DNA of 18,484 nucleotides from Deltaproteobacteria bacterium (GTDB taxonomy: Bacteria; SAR324; JACQKK01), in NCBI GenBank assembly GCA_029858165.1, contig JAOUFO010000008.1, positions 1 to 18,484 on the forward strand. Reading direction: 5' to 3'. Below the pieces are notes generated by a model. It was given only the letters and a program-made list of their open reading frames with translations. It did no database searches and was not told where the DNA came from. Both the position numbers and the translations under genes were made by a program. Of this stretch, positions 8,481 through 16,443 are shown one piece after another (the stretch's first letter is position 1; the number at the start of each line of letters is the position of its first letter).

Positions 8481-8502
8481 CTTCTTTGGACCCCCGGCAA
8501 CC

Positions 8503-8537
8503 GGTAAACAACCCCGGCTGGCCCAGGCTCGTTTACC
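8503..8537. promoter_or_regulatory. Inverted repeat upstream of the lipoprotein start
   Basis: Perfect 7-base arms GGTAAAC and GTTTACC flank a 21-base GC-rich centre that itself can fold in part. It lies 23 bases upstream of the preferred GTG start, and would be inside the coding frame if an earlier start is used. It could be an operator or an RNA hairpin affecting initiation. No function is shown by the sequence. Confidence 0.35.
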
Positions 8538-8730
8538 CGCCGGGGCTGTTTTTTGCGGGATTGAATTTCGCCCGACCGTCATGATGGTTCCCCCTGGCGG
8601 CTCCCCGCAAAATTTCGCCCACTGGTTTTCTCTTGCGGGTTTTTGCTCCCTTGGGGGGGCGAATTGTGGCATCCTTTTCTTGTTCATCCAGTACCGCCCT
8701 GTTTAAAACCATTCCAATGGATTCCAAGCC

Positions 8731-9210
8731 ATGACCCCCGAGCAATTGTTTATCCTATATTACCTGGGGATCAGCCCGGAAGGAACCTACCGGTTCGTCA
8801 ACGCCAATCAGGTGGCCCGCCTGCTCAACTGGACCCCGGAGCAGCTTCAGGAAACCCTGAAAAAAAACGGCATGGCCCCCGCCGCTGTGCTGAACCTGGA
8901 TTTCCCCCTGGCCCGCCATCAGGTGGACCTGCAAATGGAAGCCCTGGAAATCCCCCCGGAAAAACTGCTGGCCCGCGCCTTTGAGGTGTACCAAGCCTGG
9001 CGGAAGGCCGCGGGTTCATCCAAAAAAAGAGACTGGCTCAAGGAAATCCGGGAGGAACAGGAGGCCGACCGGGAATCAGCCATCCGGCGCAAGATGGAAC
9101 AGGCCCAAAAGCAGGAGAACCAAGACTGGGAACGGGAACAGGATGAGGAGGCCTGCCGGAAAGCCAATGAGCTTCCCCCGGTGGCCCGGCCGCCGGATGA
9201 TGAAGATTGA
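8731..9210 (+). CDS. Unrecognised small protein with charged helical C-terminus
   Basis: I do not recognise this 159-aa protein. Residues about 1-50 look like a compact helical, possibly helix-turn-helix-type domain (a hydrophobic Ile-Leu-Tyr-Tyr-Leu start followed by amphipathic helices). Residues ~95-150 are extremely rich in Glu, Arg, Lys and Gln and should form a long charged helix or coiled coil. There is no signal peptide or membrane segment, so it is probably cytoplasmic. It is transcribed away from the lipoprotein gene and towards the 786-aa orphan gene. The Shine-Dalgarno is poor, but GC-rich codon use matches its neighbours and the frame is long and uninterrupted. A DNA- or RNA-binding adaptor is only a guess. 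Confidence 0.65.
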   Translation: MTPEQLFILYYLGISPEGTYRFVNANQVARLLNWTPEQLQETLKKNGMAPAAVLNLDFPLARHQVDLQMEALEIPPEKLLARAFEVYQAWRKAAGSSKKRDWLKEIREEQEADRESAIRRKMEQAQKQENQDWEREQDEEACRKANELPPVARPPDDED

Positions 9211-9316
9211 AAAAGGGGATTCATTTCTCCGGGCCAGGGGAAAAAGAGTTGGGTGGACGGGCCACGCCCATTTGCTTAGAAACCGGTGCAACCCCGCCAA
9301 AATATCCCGTTTTGAC

Positions 9317-9347
9317 AAAAAAAGCGGGGGTTTGGGTTTGCCCCCCC
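9317..9347 (-). terminator. Rho-independent terminator of the 786-aa gene
   Basis: Starting 5 bases after the TAG of the 786-aa gene on the minus strand, a G-run (9347-9341), a 10-base loop and a C-run (9330-9326) form a strong GC stem. It is followed by GC and seven T residues (9323-9317). This is the typical intrinsic terminator layout. On the plus strand the same stem has only a weak T-rich tail, so it may serve the convergent 159-aa gene less well. Confidence 0.65.
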
Positions 9348-9352
9348 TCTTC

Positions 9353-11713
9353 TTAGGATTCCCGGTTTGGCTCTCCCAACCCCCACAGCCCCCCCAGCAC
9401 CTGGGTGCATTCGGATGCCGTCAGGCGGCCCATCCGGCGGATGGGCACCACCCGGGTGCGGGGCCAGGGCAGTCCTTCATCCTCCTTGGGCGCCCAGGTG
9501 TGGGGCAGCACCACAATGGCCGGCACCTCGTTGAGGCTGGGAAGTTCCCCCCGCAGCCGCTCCATCAACAACCCGGCCACTTCAGGGGATTGCTCCACCA
9601 AAATCAGGTCCACCCCTTCCATCATCCCCACCTCGGTCACCACCACCCGCAGGTAATCGTCCAACATCACCTGCCGCTGCCGCCGCCCGGCGTCATCATC
9701 CGGTTCCGCCGGGGAATAACCCTCCCGCCCTTCAAAATCGTAAGGCACCACCAGAGATTTTTCCGGGCGGAATCCGGGCAGAAGCTCCCGGCAGGCGGCA
9801 AGCAGACTGTTGCGGTTTTCCTCGGTGGATCCCACAATCACCACCCGGGATAGAGCGGTCCGGTTGAACCATTGTTTTTCATGACGTTGGCGCAGAAGTT
9901 CCAGCGCTTCCGCCAGCCGTTCCATGTTTTGTTCCACCCATTCGGCCAGAACCTTGCGCATCCATTGAACGGCCACCCGGCGCAGCAGGGTCTCGGATTG
10001 GTCCCTCCCCTGGAGATGTGCCCGGGTTGTTTCCCGGCAGCCGTCCATTTCCTGGCGGGTGTGGGCCAATCCGGAGGAAATGGAGTCATACAGGTCTGTC
10101 AGCCGCTGATGGGCCGCCGGAGTGACAAACACCACCCCGCCCCCCTCCCGGTAGTGGGTCAGCGGCTCCCGCTTCAGGTTTTGCAACGGCTCGGCGGCAG
10201 TATAGGGTGAAAGATCATACCACCGTTTTTTGGCCACCCCCGCCAAAGCGGCCAGCACCAGAGAGGCTTCCTCCTGGTCGTAACTGAGCACCAAGGCCTG
10301 GGACAGTCCCGCCGGAGGGCGGCCGTCCCACACCCGGACCCGCCCGCCCCGAAGCAAAAGTTCCCCCAGATTTTCCCTGGCCCGGCTGAAGGTTTTTTCC
10401 TCCTGGTCCAACAGCACCAGCTTTTTTTTCTGCTCTTCCACCCCCCGCCGGGAGCGGGCCACCGCCTCCTGGACTTTTTTGCGGATGACCCCCACTTTTT
10501 TCGGGGTCAGGGTGTCATCCTGGGGTGCCTGGGCCACCCATTCCCAGGGCAGGTCCCCCCACAAGGTTTCCTCCCCCAGGACCCGTAAGGCGGGCATCAG
10601 TTCATGCTGCAAGGGCAGGACCAGGGGTTGCTCCAACTGGGGCCGCCTGCCGGAGGGGGCCGGGGGGGCCGGAGAAAGTTCCAGCACCAGGGCCGGTTCT
10701 TCCAGCACCGGGTGCTCCCCCGGCGGAATCACCGCGCAGCGTTGAAACCCCCATTCCTGCAACAGCAGGGTCATCACCCGGCTGAAGGTGGCGATTCCCC
10801 CCGAAGAAAGCACCGGCAGGTCGGTTTTGTTTTCGGCCTCCCTCACCCGCTCCATGGTGGTTTGCCATACCTGCCGGTGATGATGGGCGGCTTTCTCCAA
10901 CCCATCCAGCAGGGGTTTGCGGTAAGCCCCCCCGGCCTCAAACCCGTCCAGGCCAAACAACCGGGTGAATTCCACCCCTCCGGCCACCGCCCCGGTCACC
11001 TGATCCACCGGCACACCGGGGAAAAAAAAGAGACCTTTGGCCTCCCGGTACAGACCCACCGGGACACCGGGGGGAAGCTTCAGCCGGTTGGCCTTCACCA
11101 CCTCCTTCAACCATTCAGAAGGGCGCAGCACCCGATCCCGGTCCACCACCGCCGCCACCTCCTCCAGGTTCAGCAGATGGCCCAGTTTCAGCTCCTCTAT
11201 GGCCACCTCGGCATAGGGGTTTTCTCCCGGGCCCACCCCCCCGGACCGGGCCAGCCGCAAAGCAGTCAGGTGGCCGTTGAGCCGGATGCGGGGGTAATTT
11301 TTGGGAAAGTGGGAAATCAGCAATCCGGGGTCCTTCAGGCTGAACCGGGAACGGCCGTCCACCACCAGTTCCGCCGGAGGCACCCCGCTGATCAAGCCTT
11401 TCAACCCGTCCGCCAAATTCGGCAGCACCAGACAAAACGCAATCCGCCCGGCCACATCCCCTTGCACGGCCTGCCCCAGGAAATCCAAAAACCCGGTTAG
11501 ATCCCCATGGGATTCGCACCCCGCCAGCAACAGGTCCGGGGGGTCCTTGCGCCAGTCGTTGCGAAACACCTCCCCCTGAAGAAAGGTAATTTCCTCCGGG
11601 GTGGAAAATATCCCCGCTGAAAAGGGCTGCCCGGGCGCCTCCGCCCGCAACTGCCCAAACAGCTTTTTCCATCGTTCGTGGGAAAGCCCCATGGCTATGA
11701 TTTTTACCAGCAT
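9353..11713 (-). CDS. Large unrecognised cytoplasmic protein with receiver-like C-terminus
   Basis: No family was recognised for this 786-aa protein, which has no signal peptide or membrane segment. Residues ~136-182 recall a degenerate PilZ domain: Lys-Asn-Tyr-Pro-Arg where PilZ has RxxxR, and Glu-Leu-Lys-Leu-Gly-His where it has DxSxxG. Residues 405-450 and 540-615 are charged and helical, probably coiled coil. Residues ~621-780 alternate strands and helices like a response-regulator receiver, but Glu707 sits where the phosphoacceptor Asp would be, in a Leu-Ile-Leu-Val-Glu-Gln-Ser-Pro context. These resemblances are my inference from pattern. The start is uncertain: ATG 11713 has only AGG 10 bases upstream, and ATG at codon 8 is possible. 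A 213-bp divergent spacer separates it from the 314-aa gene. Confidence 0.75.
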   Translation of the reverse strand: MLVKIIAMGLSHERWKKLFGQLRAEAPGQPFSAGIFSTPEEITFLQGEVFRNDWRKDPPDLLLAGCESHGDLTGFLDFLGQAVQGDVAGRIAFCLVLPNLADGLKGLISGVPPAELVVDGRSRFSLKDPGLLISHFPKNYPRIRLNGHLTALRLARSGGVGPGENPYAEVAIEELKLGHLLNLEEVAAVVDRDRVLRPSEWLKEVVKANRLKLPPGVPVGLYREAKGLFFFPGVPVDQVTGAVAGGVEFTRLFGLDGFEAGGAYRKPLLDGLEKAAHHHRQVWQTTMERVREAENKTDLPVLSSGGIATFSRVMTLLLQEWGFQRCAVIPPGEHPVLEEPALVLELSPAPPAPSGRRPQLEQPLVLPLQHELMPALRVLGEETLWGDLPWEWVAQAPQDDTLTPKKVGVIRKKVQEAVARSRRGVEEQKKKLVLLDQEEKTFSRARENLGELLLRGGRVRVWDGRPPAGLSQALVLSYDQEEASLVLAALAGVAKKRWYDLSPYTAAEPLQNLKREPLTHYREGGGVVFVTPAAHQRLTDLYDSISSGLAHTRQEMDGCRETTRAHLQGRDQSETLLRRVAVQWMRKVLAEWVEQNMERLAEALELLRQRHEKQWFNRTALSRVVIVGSTEENRNSLLAACRELLPGFRPEKSLVVPYDFEGREGYSPAEPDDDAGRRQRQVMLDDYLRVVVTEVGMMEGVDLILVEQSPEVAGLLMERLRGELPSLNEVPAIVVLPHTWAPKEDEGLPWPRTRVVPIRRMGRLTASECTQVLGGLWGLGEPNRES

Positions 11714-11926
11714 GGGATATGTGCCTGTTTTTTGTTTTCTGCGTAATTGAGTTAAGGTAAACTATGTTTTGGATACATCCATTTTCCGCAAGCATACAAC
11801 CCTATCCCCCCCGGCACAAAGCATCCGCCTTCCACACCCTGGGGCAGGAAACAAATGGGAAATGATGAATAGAAGCGAAAGCCCAAAGGTGGCATAAACC
11901 GCTTTAAACATCCCGAAAGTTTTTGA
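11714..11926. other. Divergent intergenic region of two unrecognised genes
   Basis: This 213-bp spacer separates the 786-aa (minus) and 314-aa (plus) genes and must hold both promoters. It is more AT-rich than its surroundings, especially 11714-11785 and 11850-11926. I found no convincing -35/-10 pair with 16-18 base spacing on either strand, no tRNA and no strong hairpin. Confidence 0.5.
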
Positions 11927-12871
11927 ATGGCTGAATCTTCCACCCCGGAAACCGAAAAAACCCCGCCATCCGCCGAGGAGGAATCCACCCCCCCTCAGGT
12001 GGATTCCGCGTCAAAAGTGGAGACCCATCCGGGAAACTGCCCGGAGGACCACCTTGCGCTTTTAAGGACTGTGTGCGAATCGGTTGAAGCCCACTACAAA
12101 GAGGTGCTGACCGCCCTGCAAACCCTGAAGGCATCCGAGGCGGTGTTAAAAAAATTTCAGGCCCGCCAGGGAGGCATCGGTCCGGAGGATGTGGAACAGG
12201 CCAAGAACCAGTACGGACAGGCAAAGCAATCTTATATTCAGGCCGGAAATGAGATCAACGAGGGGATCAAAAAAATCCATCCCCTGGCAAAAAGCTACCC
12301 CCAGGACCGGGTGGTGCAAAATCTGTATAAGGCCTATCTGGCCAAACTGTTGGTCTCCCTGGAAACCCACAACGAGCCGGAGCCTTTTATGGACCTGCTG
12401 GCCATGTCCGACTTTCACTTTGAACGGGGGGAGGTTACCCTGACCGAAAAAGAAAAGCTGCGGATGATGACCGTGGAGGACAAACAGGCGGAGCTACTGG
12501 CCACCGCCACCAAAATGGTCACCCTGCTGGAATGCCGTTACCAAAAACGGCTGCTTCAAAACAGCATCCGGGGGGGGCTGCCCCCCCAACAGGCCATCCA
12601 ACGGCTGAAAAACATCCTTTACCGGGACCCGGAAGACCTGCGAACCCACATCTGGCTGGCCAACCTGACCAATGAGATTTACCTGAAGGAGCGCAACCAA
12701 AACAAAAAAGTCGCCTTGCGGGATGACATTTTGTCTCACTGCAAAAAAGCCTTTGGGATGATAGACGACTATCTGACTCTTCAGGGGATAGAATCCCTGC
12801 CGGAGCGGGACCGCCACCGGGCCGGGTTTGTCAAAACCATCACCCAAATCCGCAAACCCCTGATGAGTTAA
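11927..12871 (+). CDS. Unrecognised helical protein with acidic Pro-rich N-terminus
   Basis: I do not recognise this 314-aa protein. Residues 1-40 are rich in Ser, Thr, Pro and Glu and should be disordered. From about 41 to the end it looks all-helical, with no signal peptide or membrane segment. Residues ~45-120 are heptad-like and possibly coiled coil, and ~219-251 (Pro-Pro-Gln-Gln-Ala-Ile then Leu-Lys-Asn-Ile-Leu-Tyr-Arg-Asp-Pro) look like a TPR-type helical pair. A scaffold or interaction protein is inferred. No good Shine-Dalgarno precedes the ATG. The stop codon lies inside the first unit of a 16-bp tandem repeat. It is divergent from the 786-aa orphan gene and convergent with era. Confidence 0.7.
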   Translation: MAESSTPETEKTPPSAEEESTPPQVDSASKVETHPGNCPEDHLALLRTVCESVEAHYKEVLTALQTLKASEAVLKKFQARQGGIGPEDVEQAKNQYGQAKQSYIQAGNEINEGIKKIHPLAKSYPQDRVVQNLYKAYLAKLLVSLETHNEPEPFMDLLAMSDFHFERGEVTLTEKEKLRMMTVEDKQAELLATATKMVTLLECRYQKRLLQNSIRGGLPPQQAIQRLKNILYRDPEDLRTHIWLANLTNEIYLKERNQNKKVALRDDILSHCKKAFGMIDDYLTLQGIESLPERDRHRAGFVKTITQIRKPLMS

Positions 12872-12911
12872 ACCCCTGATGAGCTAAACCCCAGATGGAT
12901 TAAACCCATGG
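12854..12911 (+). repeat. 16-bp tandem repeat across the stop of the 314-aa gene
   Basis: Three successive 16-base units, AAACCCCTGATGAGTT, AAACCCCTGATGAGCT and AAACCCCAGATGGATT, are followed by a partial fourth (AAACCCATGG). The first unit encodes the last residues and runs into the TAA stop. Unit 2 differs from unit 1 at one base; unit 3 is more diverged. This looks like slippage or local duplication. Confidence 0.85.
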
Positions 12912-12947
12912 CATCCCGGCCGAACCGCAAGCCCCCTGCCTGGGCCG

Positions 12948-13874
12948 TTATTCCTTGTGATACCCCAGCCGGGTAAGTTCACGAGGGGATTCGCTCCACC
13001 CTTTCAGCACCTTCACGTGCAAATCCAGATAAATTTTCGCCCCGAACAACGCCTCCAGCTTTAACCGCGCCCCCCGGCCGATTTCTTTCAACAAAAGCCC
13101 CCCTTTGCCGATCACGATGGGTTTCTGGCTGTCACGCTCCACCAGAATCACGGCATAAATCCGCATCAGTTTTCCATCATCCTCTATTTTTTCCACCCGG
13201 ACCGCCGTGGAATAGGGCACCTCCTTGCGGGTCCTGCGGAACAGTTCCTGACGGATCATTTCGGCAATCAACACCGGTTCATTCTGGTCCGTGGTCTGGT
13301 CCGGGTCAAAATAGGGGGGGCCTTCCGGCAAAAATCCGGCCATCACCTCCTTCAGAGGGTCCACCCCCAACCCTTCCAAAGCCGAAAGCGGGTACACCCC
13401 GGAAAACCGCCCCCCCCCGGGGTGGTTCCGGCTGAAATCGTTGTACCAGGCCAGGGTTTCCTCCACCCGGGGCCGGGGGTGCGCATCCACCTTGTTCACC
13501 AGCAGCAGGGCCGGGGCCGGGGCCGCGCTCACCAGGGCCAGCACCGCCTCATCCTGGGGGCCGGGCCGGGTGTACCGGCCCGCAAACGGCTCCACCAGCA
13601 TCACAATCAGGTCCGCCTCCTTTAAGGCCGCCACCGCATAGGCCACCATCCGTTGGTTCAAAAGCCCTTCGGCCTGATGAATGCCGGGGGTATCCATCAA
13701 CACCGCCTGCCAGGCAGGACCGTGAACCACGCCCAATATCCGGTTGCGGGTGGTCTGGGGCTTGTCCGCAGTAATGGACACCGGTTTTCCCACCAGTTGA
13801 TTCAACAGAGTGGATTTGCCCACATTGGGGCGGCCCACCAGGGCCACAAAACCGGAACGAAAAGCAGAGGTCAT
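12948..13874 (-). CDS. era: GTPase Era
   Basis: This 308-aa protein is an essential-type GTPase that binds the 3' end of 16S rRNA and aids 30S subunit maturation in the cytoplasm. All G motifs are present: G1 Gly-Arg-Pro-Asn-Val-Gly-Lys-Ser (14-21), the G2 threonine in the switch region near 41-42, G3 Asp-Thr-Pro-Gly (61-64), G4 Asn-Lys-Val-Asp (127-130) and G5 Ser-Ala-Leu (164-166). The C-terminal KH domain has its Gly-Lys-Gly-Gly loop at 256-259. Length is typical (about 300). A GGTGG-type Shine-Dalgarno precedes the ATG closely. It is not next to rnc or recO, its usual partners in many proteobacteria; the upstream gene on the same strand is a TrpG/PabA-type amidotransferase 162 bases away. 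Confidence 0.97.
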   Translation of the reverse strand: MTSAFRSGFVALVGRPNVGKSTLLNQLVGKPVSITADKPQTTRNRILGVVHGPAWQAVLMDTPGIHQAEGLLNQRMVAYAVAALKEADLIVMLVEPFAGRYTRPGPQDEAVLALVSAAPAPALLLVNKVDAHPRPRVEETLAWYNDFSRNHPGGGRFSGVYPLSALEGLGVDPLKEVMAGFLPEGPPYFDPDQTTDQNEPVLIAEMIRQELFRRTRKEVPYSTAVRVEKIEDDGKLMRIYAVILVERDSQKPIVIGKGGLLLKEIGRGARLKLEALFGAKIYLDLHVKVLKGWSESPRELTRLGYHKE

Positions 13875-14036
13875 ACCACCACCACAGGGGTTAAAGGTTT
13901 CAGGTTTACAATACCGGGGTACGGGGTGCCAGAATCATCCGGTTCTCCGGTTTCAGCCCCCTGGGGGCCAGCCCGCCGCAAAACGGCCTTGCCGGACCTT
14001 TCCTTCGGGGCCGGTTTGGGGTGAAATCCCATTTCC
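13875..14036 (-). other. Spacer between the amidotransferase gene and era
   Basis: This 162-bp spacer contains short GC-rich inverted repeats, for example a GCCCCC/GGGGGC palindrome near 13956-13968, but no hairpin with a T-run. I see no convincing promoter or small gene in it. Whether era is cotranscribed with the upstream gene cannot be decided from sequence. Confidence 0.4.
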
Positions 14037-14615
14037 CTAAAGGGCCAGAAAATTGGAAAAAATCCGCCCTCCCTGGCCGGTCAAAAACGATTCCGGGTGA
14101 AACTGCACCCCGAACAACGGATGGTTTCCATAAGCCATGGCCATCAGTTCCCCCGCCTCGTCCCATCCCGTCTGGTCAAACCCCGGCGGGGGGGCTTCCA
14201 CCACCAAAGAATTGTAGCGGGCCGCCAAAAAAGGGACCGCCATTCCGCGCAACACCCCGGCCCCCTGATGAAATATCCGGCAGGTTTCCCCATGGCGGGG
14301 GTGACGGGCAGGCCGCACCTGCCCTCCGTAAGCCCAGGCCAGGCACTGATGGCCCAGGCAAACCCCCAGCAAAGGCAGGCGGGTCCCGCTCCAACGGATG
14401 AGCCTCAGGGTTTCCGGGTGGTCCATTGGCGCCCCCGGCCCCGCCGACAATACGATTTTTTCCGGGGCCAATCGGGACGCCCTGTCCGGGGTCAGCCCCC
14501 GGCTGGGAACCACCACCACCTCGGCCCCGGCCTGCCACAGGGCATGGCGGATATTGTGGGTGAAGGAATCCTGATGATCCACCAACAGTATCAAGCGGTC
14601 CCCTTGGGCTTCCAT
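14037..14615 (-). CDS. Anthranilate / aminodeoxychorismate synthase component II (glutamine amidotransferase)
   Basis: This 192-aa class I glutamine amidotransferase supplies ammonia to a chorismate-using partner (TrpE or PabB) for tryptophan or folate synthesis. The nucleophile elbow Gly-Val-Cys-Leu-Gly-His-Gln contains Cys86, and the triad is completed by His173 and Glu175 in His-Pro-Glu-Ser. The N-terminal Val-Asp-His-Gln-Asp-Ser-Phe-Thr-His-Asn segment (12-21), a Ser-Ala-Gly-Pro-Gly stretch and an Arg-Tyr-Asn-Ser-Leu-Val-Val segment are typical of TrpG/PabA. Length fits (about 190). An AAAGGG lies roughly 12 bases before the ATG. No component I gene is adjacent: the next upstream gene is divergent and era is downstream. 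TrpG and PabA cannot be separated by sequence alone. Confidence 0.92.
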   Translation of the reverse strand: MEAQGDRLILLVDHQDSFTHNIRHALWQAGAEVVVVPSRGLTPDRASRLAPEKIVLSAGPGAPMDHPETLRLIRWSGTRLPLLGVCLGHQCLAWAYGGQVRPARHPRHGETCRIFHQGAGVLRGMAVPFLAARYNSLVVEAPPPGFDQTGWDEAGELMAMAYGNHPLFGVQFHPESFLTGQGGRIFSNFLAL

Positions 14616-14753
14616 CGCGGGTTTGGCCCTTTGCGCCCGGATGGCGGTTGTGTGTATAGTATTTTCAAACTGCGAACACCATCATAATGGAGAACCCCCG
14701 TCGGGGGCCAGCCGAAACCATCCGCCAACCCCGTCCATTTTTGGGAGCACCCC
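14616..14753. other. Divergent intergenic region
   Basis: This 138-bp spacer lies between the amidotransferase gene (minus) and the 265-aa gene (plus). It has an AT-richer core (about 14650-14690) with TATAGT and CATAAT hexamers but no well-spaced -35 partner. A short CCCCC-GTC-GGGGG hairpin at 14695-14707 would lie in the leader of the plus-strand gene. Confidence 0.4.
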
Positions 14754-15551
14754 ATGGGCCACAGCCATCCCACCCCCCACCCTCAGGCAGTTGAAGGCCG
14801 CCCCGGCCTTCCCCCCGCCCATCGGATGAGGCTTTCCGCCGCCATTGTTCTGGACCGGCTGGCGGCAAACCCCGGTGGGTTTAAAGCGGGGGATTCCTCC
14901 CCCTCCGCCGAAATTCTGGCCCCGGTGTGGGAATACCTGAAAAGCCAAAACCTGGCCCTGGAAGCCGATGGGGTATATCAGCTTACCCCCAAAGGCCAAA
15001 CCGCCCATCAACAGATTTCCCGGATGCGGGAATCCTACCTGACCCATTTTGATATATTTGCCCTGGTGAATCTGGAAGAGGGGATGTTCGGCAGCCTGGA
15101 GGATGTCTCCCAGGAGGGGGAACTGGATGAAGACTGGGTGGACCTGAGGGTGGCCGTGGCGGAATTCAAAGGGGTGGACCCCTACACCCTGGTGTTTTGC
15201 GCCATGCTGAGCGACCCGGATTTTTTTGCCGGGGATGAATGGATGGAGGATTTGCCCGCGGATTCTTTTTTCTATCAGGAACTGGAAGCCATTGTGCAAT
15301 CCCAGTTGGCCGCCTGGGAACTGGGAATAGAACCCGCAACGGACGAAAAGGAAGAATCGGGCGAAGAAAATATGACCGGAGAAGAGGTGTTGGAATTCGT
15401 CATCGGCCAGGGCGCCCAAATCAACCGGGAGCGGGCGGCGGACCTGCCCGAGGGGGGGACGCCCCCCCTGGTTCCGCCGGGAGAAGCCCTGCTCAAGTAC
15501 ATCAATGATCCCAAATATGTGGAACCCCTGTGGAAAGAACCCTGGTGGTAG
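14754..15551 (+). CDS. Unrecognised acidic protein with winged-helix-like N-terminus
   Basis: This 265-aa protein starts at an ATG with GGGAG six bases upstream. Residues ~26-90 resemble a winged helix-turn-helix: helices are followed by a Tyr-Gln-Leu-Thr-Pro-Lys-Gly turn at 75-81 that is common in the wing of such domains. A middle region (95-185) with many acidic and aromatic residues follows, then a strongly acidic linker (~196-212) and a Pro/Gly-rich tail ending in Pro-Trp-Trp. No signal peptide or membrane segment is seen. ATG at codon 25 is an alternative start but lacks a Shine-Dalgarno. A regulator or adaptor is inferred only from the fold-like pattern, and I know no named family for it. 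Confidence 0.65.
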   Translation: MGHSHPTPHPQAVEGRPGLPPAHRMRLSAAIVLDRLAANPGGFKAGDSSPSAEILAPVWEYLKSQNLALEADGVYQLTPKGQTAHQQISRMRESYLTHFDIFALVNLEEGMFGSLEDVSQEGELDEDWVDLRVAVAEFKGVDPYTLVFCAMLSDPDFFAGDEWMEDLPADSFFYQELEAIVQSQLAAWELGIEPATDEKEESGEENMTGEEVLEFVIGQGAQINRERAADLPEGGTPPLVPPGEALLKYINDPKYVEPLWKEPWW

Positions 15552-15563
15552 GCTGAACCAACC

Positions 15564-15584
15564 CTGGCCCCTTGAGGGGACCCA
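15564..15584. terminator. Hairpin between convergent genes (possible terminator)
   Basis: CTGG-CCCC, loop TTGA, GGGG-AC-CCAG forms a bulged 8-bp stem in the 43-base gap between two convergent genes. It lacks a T-run directly after it on either strand, so a terminator role is uncertain. Confidence 0.3.
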
Positions 15585-15594
15585 GACCGGAGAA

Positions 15595-16431
15595 TCAGGA
15601 TTTTTTTCGGGCCTGGATGATCACCACATCGGCCCAAAAGGGAAAACGGCGGGCCAAAGCGAAGGCCGCCCCCAAGGCCCGCCGCCTGCCCGCCGGACCC
15701 CGCCGCCACACAAACCGGGTCCAGGGGGGAAACCCCCACCCCAAAGAAAGCCCCTCCACCCGGCTTAGCCGCAACCCCCCGCCGGTCCGGCCCTTTGGAT
15801 CCGGTGGGCTGTTGACCAACCCCTTGATGGACCGGTAGCCAAACCGGGTCAGGTGGTCCGGGGGGGGATTGTAAAACGGATCCGCCGGGGGGGTGAACCC
15901 CCGCACCAAACGACCTTTCCAGCCATCCACCCAGCGGCCCAACCGGCAAGACAGCGAATCATAATTGGCCAGAGCCACCACCACCCGCCCTCCGGGTTTT
16001 AACACCCGGCTGATTTCCGCCATGGTCAGCCCCGGACGGATAAAATGGTCCAAGGCCCCTTTGCACAACACCGCGTCAAAGGTGTTGTCCCGGTAGGGGA
16101 TTTCCTCTCCCAAATGGCGGATATACACCGGCGGCGCACCCCGCCAACGGGGGTCCACCCCCCGACGGGTTTCCTGCTGGGCAAACCGGATCAGCCGGTC
16201 CGACGGCTCCGCCGCCACCACCAGAGAGCCTGCCCCGGCACACTCACGGGCCAGCCGGGCGGCATCCTGTCCCATGCCGCTGGCCAGGTCCAACACCCGC
16301 ATCCCCGGGGCCGCCTCCAGCAAGGCCAGGGACCGCTCCGTCATCCGGGCAAACAACCATTGGGTGTCCGGCCCCCCTTCCGGGGGAATGGTGTGGCTGA
16401 TATCGTTTTCTATGTCGTGAACCAGCTTCAT
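15595..16431 (-). CDS. Class I SAM-dependent methyltransferase
   Basis: This 278-aa protein has a Rossmann-type methyltransferase domain. Motif I Val-Leu-Asp-Leu-Ala-Ser-Gly-Met-Gly-Gln (46-55) binds SAM, an acidic Ala-Glu-Pro (~74-76) ends strand 2, a Phe-Asp-Ala-Val-Leu-Cys-Lys-Gly segment (motif IV) follows, and Leu-Lys-Pro-Gly-Gly-Arg lies before strand 5. This pattern is that of Methyltransf_11/UbiE-like enzymes acting on small molecules or lipids; the substrate cannot be told. The C-terminal third is rich in Arg, Gly and Pro. GGGA precedes the ATG by about 7 bases. The gene stands alone: downstream it converges on the 265-aa gene, upstream lies the 624-bp repeat region. Confidence 0.88.
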   Translation of the reverse strand: MKLVHDIENDISHTIPPEGGPDTQWLFARMTERSLALLEAAPGMRVLDLASGMGQDAARLARECAGAGSLVVAAEPSDRLIRFAQQETRRGVDPRWRGAPPVYIRHLGEEIPYRDNTFDAVLCKGALDHFIRPGLTMAEISRVLKPGGRVVVALANYDSLSCRLGRWVDGWKGRLVRGFTPPADPFYNPPPDHLTRFGYRSIKGLVNSPPDPKGRTGGGLRLSRVEGLSLGWGFPPWTRFVWRRGPAGRRRALGAAFALARRFPFWADVVIIQARKKS

Positions 16432-16443
16432 GGAAAAATCCCG

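Noticed and set aside
8717..8734. Five-codon mini-ORF overlapping the start of the 159-aa gene (ATGA)
   Set aside because: It has no Shine-Dalgarno and is short enough to be chance, unlike the gltB leader ORF.
10604..11500. 298-codon open frame opposite the 786-aa gene
   Set aside because: Gln/Pro/His-rich antisense composition. The minus-strand frame is longer, has a terminator just after its stop, and looks protein-like.
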